DNA of 15,504 nt. Source: CAIWCD01 sp043782365. GTDB taxonomy: Bacteria; Myxococcota; Myxococcia; Myxococcales; 40CM-4-68-19. The position numbers were made by a program, and so were the translations under genes. The notes under the pieces were generated by a model. The model ran no database searches and had not been told where the DNA came from. It saw only the letters and a program-made list of their open reading frames with translations. Shown piece by piece: positions 11,962 to 15,504 of this stretch (position 1 is its first letter; every line of letters starts with the position of its first letter). The stretch covers positions 1 through 15,504 of the forward strand of contig JAYWAO010000209.1 of the NCBI GenBank assembly GCA_043782365.1, given 5' to 3'.

Positions 11962-12777
11962 CTAGCTCGCAGCCTGGTCCGAAGAGAGGTGGATGGTCGT
12001 CCCGTCGTCGCAGACGGTGACGTCGAGCCCCAGCGCCTCGCCCTCGGATTCGATCCGGCGCCGGGCCTGCCGCGCCTCTGCGCCCAGGTGGGAGAGGGCC
12101 ACGGTCCTCACGCCCAGCCCCGGCAGGAGCGCGCGCAGCTCGCTCCAGGCGAGGTGCTTGCGAAGGCCTTGCTCTCCAGCCTTTTCTCCCTCGCCTGCCT
12201 CCAGCTCGCTGCACTCGCAGAAGAGGGCCCGCGCGCCCTCTGCGAGCGCCTTGAGTCCCGCGTGCGGTCCGGTGTCCCCGGTGAACGCTAGCACCCCTTT
12301 TGGACCGTGGAGCCGCAGGCTGGTCGCCACCGACGGCGGCGACATGTGCTGCGCGGCCAGCGCCTCCACCCTGCGCCCGGCTACCTCGCGCGACTGGCCC
12401 GGAGCGAGCTCGTGCACCGCCAGCGCGAAGGGCAACGGCTTGGCGGCCGCGCTCTCGTAGCAGGCGGCAAAGAGCGTCTGCAGCCGCGCGGCGGTGCCGG
12501 GCGGGCCGGTGACGGTGAGCGGCGCCGTGCGCTGCTCCCGGTAGATCGCGTCGATGAGCAGGCACGGCCAGCCCGCGAAGTGGTCGCCGTGCAGGTGGGT
12601 CAGGTGCACCGCGGCGAGCTGCGCAGGCTGCACGCCGGCCCGGTGCAGGCCCTGCAACACACCCGGCCCGCAGTCGACCAGCGCGGCGCCGAGCGCGTCG
12701 CGGACGAGCCAGCAGGAGCCCGCGCGGCCGAGGGCGCCGAACGCGTCGCCCGAGCCCAGCGCGGTCACCCGGGTCAC
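11962..12777 (-). CDS. RNase Z-like metallo-beta-lactamase-fold hydrolase
   Basis: A 271-aa MBL-fold hydrolase binding two metal ions, in the RNase Z/phosphodiesterase branch. Metal-site motifs are in order: HLHGDH (61-66, HxHxDH), His144 (AAQHMSPPS), Asp168 (FTGDTG) and His230 (ALSHLG). LFCECSELEAG (185-195) and H208-LAWSELRALLPGLGVRTVALSH (207-230) match the downstream RNase Z pattern. The flexible-arm exosite of tRNA-processing RNase Z is not obvious, so a small-molecule phosphodiesterase or other hydrolase is equally possible; the substrate is not shown. The GTG start at 12777 forms a GTGA overlap with the stop of the membrane-protein gene and leaves a clean N-terminus (MTRVTALGSGDAFGALGRAG, the usual MBL opening). 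No signal peptide is seen; it should be cytoplasmic. Confidence 0.85.
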   Translation of the reverse strand: MTRVTALGSGDAFGALGRAGSCWLVRDALGAALVDCGPGVLQGLHRAGVQPAQLAAVHLTHLHGDHFAGWPCLLIDAIYREQRTAPLTVTGPPGTAARLQTLFAACYESAAAKPLPFALAVHELAPGQSREVAGRRVEALAAQHMSPPSVATSLRLHGPKGVLAFTGDTGPHAGLKALAEGARALFCECSELEAGEGEKAGEQGLRKHLAWSELRALLPGLGVRTVALSHLGAEARQARRRIESEGEALGLDVTVCDDGTTIHLSSDQAAS

Positions 12778-13400
12778 GTCTTGTCCCCGCTGCCCGGGAC
12801 AGCCGGCGGGCCAGCAGCGCCCGGCCCGGGCCCGAAGTCGGCCGCCTGCTCGACGAACCTGCGCAGCTGCTCCACGGCGTTCCCCCTGCCCTGGCGCAGG
12901 TGCAGCTCGCGCCGCAGCTTCTCCAGGCTCTCCATCCCGCCCTTGAGCGAGAGCTCGCTGACCAGCACCTCGCCCCCGCGCGCGAACCGCAGCCGCAGCG
13001 CAGGCAGCTCCTTGCCCGCCAGCGGCGCGTGCGCGCGGACCAGCGCCGCCTCCTCGATCCAGGCCATCGGCCAGCCGAGCAGCGCGCCGGCTTCCGGGCC
13101 GCCCGTCTCGCGCCGCAGGTAGAGCCCCTCGGCCGTGCAGAAGAGGTCGCCGACGCAGGGCGTGCGCCACTCCGGCAGCAGCAGCTCCGCGCCGTCGAGG
13201 AAGCGGGTGCCGTGGTAGAGCGCGGCCGCCGACTGGAAGATCTTCTCGGTAGCTTGTTCTGCGGCCTCATCGGGCGCTGCGATCCGCGCTGCCAGCACCC
13301 GCTCGTGCCGCAGCCGGAGCGCCCGCGCCTTCCAGAGCCCGAACGAGAGCGCGCCCGCGATCAGCGTGATCGCGAGCGCGCCCAGAGTCCAGAGGACCAA
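12774..13400 (-). CDS. Single-pass membrane protein with an unidentified soluble domain
   Basis: A 208-aa protein of unknown function. The frame begins with TTG at 13400, only 5 bases after the FHA gene's stop; no ATG or GTG gives a comparable N-terminus, and the SD is weak. One transmembrane helix at about 2-23 (LWTLGALAITLIAGALSFGLW) is followed by a basic juxtamembrane segment (KARALRLRHERVLAAR), predicting the bulk in the cytoplasm. The middle (about 60-155) is beta-rich (ALYHGTRFLDGAELL, GDLFCTAEGLYLRRE, PALRLRFARGGEVLVSELSL) and could be a PH-like fold; that is a tentative reading. Helices follow, then a Gly/Pro-rich tail. It overlaps the MBL gene by GTGA, so the two products are probably made together. 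Conservation of the three-gene order would be the best clue to function. Confidence 0.75.
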   Translation of the reverse strand: MVLWTLGALAITLIAGALSFGLWKARALRLRHERVLAARIAAPDEAAEQATEKIFQSAAALYHGTRFLDGAELLLPEWRTPCVGDLFCTAEGLYLRRETGGPEAGALLGWPMAWIEEAALVRAHAPLAGKELPALRLRFARGGEVLVSELSLKGGMESLEKLRRELHLRQGRGNAVEQLRRFVEQAADFGPGPGAAGPPAVPGSGDKT

Positions 13401-13405
13401 GTGTA

Positions 13406-14494
13406 TTACTCGGCCGGAGGAGCGTCGCCGCCGCCGCCGCCCACGCTGTCTTCGAGTTCCTTGAGCTTGTCCTCGATCTCCTTCTTGGCCGTCTCGAAGC
13501 TCTTGGTGCAGGCCTGCATGATCTCGGTGGCGCTCTTGACTTGGAGGCCCTTGTCGACCTGCGCGCAGAAGCCCTTGTTGCCCTGGGCGAAGGCCGCCTC
13601 GGCCTGGACCGAGTAGGAGGTGGTCGCCAGCGCGAGCTTCTTCCAGTCGGAGATGAAGTTGGTGGTCACCGCGTGACGCTTCTCGATGACCTCCTTCGCC
13701 TCGTCGAGCTTGGTCTTGATCCCCGCGTCGGCCACCGAGTCGGTGAAGCCCTGCAGGCCGGTGGTCTCGGTCGCCACCTGCTTGGCGAACTGCTCATTGA
13801 GCGAGGTCACCACGCGCTCGCAGCTCTTGCCGAGCTCCTTGTAGCCGTTGACCATCTTCTTGACGTCCTCACCCTTGGGCGGGCTGGAGCAGGTGCCCTT
13901 GGGGAGCCCGTTGAGCGTGCGCGCGATGTCGCCGACCTTGTCGACCACGGCCACGCAGGGCTTGGACTTCTGGTTCTCGCGCGCCAGGGCGATGAAGCTC
14001 TGCACGGCCGCGACGTCGGCCTTCTTCTGGGCCTTCTTCTTCATCACCACGGCGATGGTGATGCCGAGGATGAGGATGACCACGAAGCCGCCGATGAGCC
14101 CGGCGAGCATCTTCGGGTTCATGCCCGTGTCGGGGCGCTTCTTGCCGCCGACGACGTCGACCCGGATCGAGGTCTGGCCGAGGCGGATGACGTCGCCGTC
14201 GAACAGCTCGGCGTCCTCGACGCGCTCGCCGTTGAGCCAGATGCCGTTCGCCGACCCGGCGTCCTTGACGCGGATCTCGCCGGAGATCTTGCTGACCTCT
14301 GCGTGGCGGCCCGACATCGAGCCGTCCTTCACCGAGATGTCGCACTGGTCGGAGCGGCCGATGGTCATCACCAGCTGCCGCATCGGGTAGGACTTCTCGA
14401 CGCCCGACGGCCCCTTGACGATGAAGTTCGCCGACACCCCATCGAGGAGGGCCGGGTTGATCATCTCAGTTTTCGGACTTCCTTCTTCACCCAT
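13406..14494 (-). CDS. FHA-domain transmembrane protein with Cys-containing extracytoplasmic domain
   Basis: A 362-aa predicted inner-membrane signalling/scaffold protein. The ATG at 14494 is preceded by AAGGTGG about 8 bases upstream and is preferred to a GTG four codons earlier. A forkhead-associated domain occupies about 22-113 with the phosphothreonine-binding signature: IGRS (45-48), SGRH (61-64) and the Asn-Gly of SANGIWLNG (81-89). FHA domains bind phosphothreonine peptides, usually from Hanks-type Ser/Thr kinases, abundant in myxobacteria. One transmembrane helix at about 129-151 ends in MKKKAQKK, so by the positive-inside rule orientation is not clear-cut; the FHA side should be cytoplasmic. 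The remaining ~200 residues are helical, with Cys180, 202, 225, 310 and 329, and end in a Gly/Pro-rich tail. The membrane-protein gene begins 5 bases after its stop. No kinase gene is in the window. Confidence 0.85.
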   Translation of the reverse strand: MGEEGSPKTEMINPALLDGVSANFIVKGPSGVEKSYPMRQLVMTIGRSDQCDISVKDGSMSGRHAEVSKISGEIRVKDAGSANGIWLNGERVEDAELFDGDVIRLGQTSIRVDVVGGKKRPDTGMNPKMLAGLIGGFVVILILGITIAVVMKKKAQKKADVAAVQSFIALARENQKSKPCVAVVDKVGDIARTLNGLPKGTCSSPPKGEDVKKMVNGYKELGKSCERVVTSLNEQFAKQVATETTGLQGFTDSVADAGIKTKLDEAKEVIEKRHAVTTNFISDWKKLALATTSYSVQAEAAFAQGNKGFCAQVDKGLQVKSATEIMQACTKSFETAKKEIEDKLKELEDSVGGGGGDAPPAE

Positions 14495-14561
14495 GGCCGT
14501 AACCACCTTGTTGAAGCAAAAGAGGGGAGCCGCAGCAGAATTAACGAGGCGCGGCGTCTGG

Positions 14562-14591
14562 ACGTTAGAGGCGTTTTGCGTCGTTGGTCAA
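14562..14591 (-). promoter_or_regulatory. Putative promoter of the FHA operon
   Basis: On the minus strand TTGACC (14586-14591) is followed after 18 bases by TAACGT (14562-14567); CTAACG at 17 bases is an alternative. It lies just below the stop of the HEAT lipoprotein gene in a 107-base gap that is more AT-rich than its surroundings. The resulting leader would be about 60 bases and contains the AAGGTGG ribosome site. The -35 is identical to the one proposed for dnaJ. Confidence 0.45.
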
Positions 14592-14601
14592 GAAAGATGC
14601 G

Positions 14602-15210
14602 TCACTTCTTCGGCTGGCCTTGCGGTTGCTGTGACCACCACGCGCGCCAGGCCGGGGGGTCGTCGCCGAAGCCCTGGCCCGTGCAGCGCGCCAGACCCTT
14701 GATCGACTCGAGCCGCACCTCGGCGGGCTTGTCGGTGGTGGTCCCTTCGAGGAGGGCCGGGACGATGCAGGAGTAGCTCTGCAGGGCGCAGTCCTCGCCG
14801 CAGATGTTGACCAGCGCCCTGGCCACCGCGATGCGCAGGTCGGGGTCCTGGCTCCCCGTCATCCGCTGCTGCAGGGCGGGCACGGCGGGCTTGCCGAGGC
14901 CCTGGACGGCGGCGAGCGTGTCCCGCAGCTCCTGGCGCTGGGTGGCGTCGGTGCCCGACTTGCCGGCGATGACGAGCGCGGCCAGGCGCTGGGTCAGCTC
15001 TTCGGCGCGGCGGGCGGGGTCGCGCGCCTCGGCGGTCGCCTTCAGCTCCTTGGCGCACTCCTCGACGGTGAGGCCGGCGCGGAGCGACTTCGACGCGTCG
15101 AGCTCGCGGCAGGCCTTGCGGTGCTCGTCGAGCGGATCCGGTTCCTGCTTGCAGGCGGAGACGGCGCAGAGCGCGGCGGCGAGGAGGGCGAGGCGAGACG
15201 GGAGGTGCAT
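14602..15210 (-). CDS. HEAT-repeat lipoprotein, 202 aa
   Basis: A predicted outer- or inner-membrane lipoprotein. The ATG at 15210 gives a classic lipoprotein signal: MHLPSR, a hydrophobic core, and lipobox VSAC with Cys20 as the lipidated residue; upstream in-frame codons encode only translated tandem repeats and are rejected. The mature protein starts KQEPDPLDEHRKAC. Helical HEAT-like units appear at about 93-135 (LRDTLAAVQGLGKPAVPALQQRM, DPDLRIAVARALVNI) and 148-176 (CIVPALLEG..., EVRLESIKGLARC). Six further Cys (34, 52, 137, 141, 148, 176) suggest disulfides in the periplasm. The end (GDDPPAWRAWW) is Trp-rich, a pattern I associate with other HEAT lipoproteins. SD is weak. It precedes the FHA gene on the same strand but is separated by a likely promoter. 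Function unknown. Confidence 0.8.
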   Translation of the reverse strand: MHLPSRLALLAAALCAVSACKQEPDPLDEHRKACRELDASKSLRAGLTVEECAKELKATAEARDPARRAEELTQRLAALVIAGKSGTDATQRQELRDTLAAVQGLGKPAVPALQQRMTGSQDPDLRIAVARALVNICGEDCALQSYSCIVPALLEGTTTDKPAEVRLESIKGLARCTGQGFGDDPPAWRAWWSQQPQGQPKK

Positions 15211-15288
15211 GGCGGCTTGCTGGTAGCACACTGAAAGGCGGTTGGGGCCGTGAAAGCACAGGCGGTGGCAAGGGCGGCGGAGGTGACC

Positions 15289-15358
15289 CCGAAAGGGAGT
15301 AGCTCGAAGAGGTAGGCCGAAGAGGTAGCCCGAAGAGGGAGACACCGAAGCGGTTCAC
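15289..15358. repeat. Five degenerate 13-15-bp tandem units
   Basis: Units begin at 15289, 15303, 15317, 15330 and 15345, with core CCGAAGAGGTAG (variants CCGAAAGGGAGTAG, CTCGAAGAGGTAGG, CCGAAGAGGGAGACA, CCGAAGCGGTTC). On the minus strand three of the units carry CTTCGG or CTTCGA, able to form UUCG-type loops in RNA reading toward the lipoprotein gene. Open frames across them are only translations of the repeat. Confidence 0.75.
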
Positions 15359-15366
15359 CCCCATCA

Positions 15367-15392
15367 GGAGCCCCGGCAAATGCCGGGGCTCC
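15367..15392. terminator. Perfect 12-bp inverted repeat, terminator-like hairpin
   Basis: GGAGCCCCGGCA (15367-15378) and TGCCGGGGCTCC (15381-15392) are exact reverse complements around an AA centre; in RNA the loop would be CAAATG-like or AAAT. No T-tract follows on either strand. It may end a minus-strand gene lying right of the window, or be a dispersed repeat element. Confidence 0.5.
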
Positions 15393-15412
15393 GGACGTGG
15401 GTCTTCCCCGCC

Positions 15413-15502
15413 GGGACCCGAATGCTGACGGGGCTTATCCTTTGGGACCCGAATGCTGGCGGGGACTTCCCGTACCAGACCCGGACGGGGCTTCCCGAAT
15501 GC
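15413..15502. repeat. 31-bp-offset direct repeats at the right edge
   Basis: A 21-mer occurs at 15413-15433 and 15444-15464, differing at one base (A15428 versus G15459). Its core CCCGAATGC recurs a third time at 15494-15502, and GACGGGGCTT occurs at 15427-15436 and 15484-15493. The array continues to the window edge and may extend beyond it. Confidence 0.7.
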
Positions 15503-15504
15503 CC

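Larger units (their letters stand above)
15211..15504. other. Gene-free, repeat-rich right end
   Basis: I see no gene in these 294 bases. From left to right they hold the upstream region of the lipoprotein gene (no clear promoter), a cluster of degenerate 13-15-base tandem units (15289-15358), a perfect hairpin (15367-15392), and a second tandem repeat family with a 31-base offset (from 15413 to the window edge). Confidence 0.7.

Noticed and set aside
11962..13170. 402-codon version of the MBL gene
   Set aside because: The extra N-terminal codons overlap the membrane-protein gene out of frame and are low-complexity; the GTGA start at 12777 fits the MBL fold.
11564..13270. Long minus-strand frame ending in the small TPR protein
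   Set aside because: Only the last 106 codons have protein-like content; the rest overlaps the MBL and membrane-protein genes in another frame.
14602..15345. 247-codon version of the lipoprotein
   Set aside because: The extra residues translate the tandem repeat region and would bury the lipoprotein signal.
15289..15502. CRISPR array
   Set aside because: Units are 13-15 bases or offset by 31 with no unique spacers of regular length, and no cas genes are present.

Overview
The window is very GC-rich and almost fully packed with short, mostly collinear gene groups. It reads as chromosomal core or semi-core DNA of a Myxococcota (deltaproteobacterial) species. The clues are the overall base composition, a pair of secreted proteins resembling the myxobacterial AgmX/PglI C-terminal family, a SurA-N-like periplasmic chaperone without a PPIase domain, HEAT-repeat proteins, and an FHA-transmembrane-periplasmic protein. 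The taxonomic call is inference from content. No mobile element, CRISPR array, tRNA or rRNA is visible.

Layout. 1-225 is noncoding, with two tandem hairpins and a palindrome. 226-756 (+) is a small unknown membrane/exported protein. 775-1964 (-) is a translationally coupled pair: a SurA-N-like exported chaperone followed by the ribosomal protein acetyltransferase rimI. 2042-4123 (+) holds a stand-alone class A dnaJ, then a HEAT-repeat protein. 4128-4748 (-) is uridine kinase (udk). 4889-8874 (+) is a two-gene operon: an unusual ClpA/ClpC-like double AAA+ ATPase overlapping by 4 bases a DUF2520/Rossmann protein with a His-rich segment and a Lys/Ala/Pro-rich, histone-H1-like tail. 8963-11476 (-) is a tandem duplicate of secreted Cys-rich TPR proteins. 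11564-15210 (-) runs, in transcription order, HEAT lipoprotein, FHA-transmembrane protein, single-pass membrane protein, RNase Z-like metallo-beta-lactamase hydrolase, and a small TPR protein.

Functional threads. Much of the window concerns protein quality control and the envelope: DnaJ, a Clp unfoldase, a SurA-like chaperone, lipoproteins and Cys-rich periplasmic proteins. RimI and Udk are housekeeping. The FHA, membrane and MBL genes lie within about 2.6 kb, with the last two overlapping, and look like one operon with an unrecognised envelope-signalling role.

The most noteworthy observations are: the Clp protein's non-aromatic first pore loop, long proline-rich linker and altered ClpP-loop region; the His/Lys tail of the coupled DUF2520 protein; eight matching cysteines in the secreted duplicates; promoter-like elements exactly 9 bases upstream of the ATG of dnaJ and of the small TPR gene, suggesting leaderless transcripts; and two families of short tandem repeats plus a perfect 12-bp hairpin in the final 220 bases.
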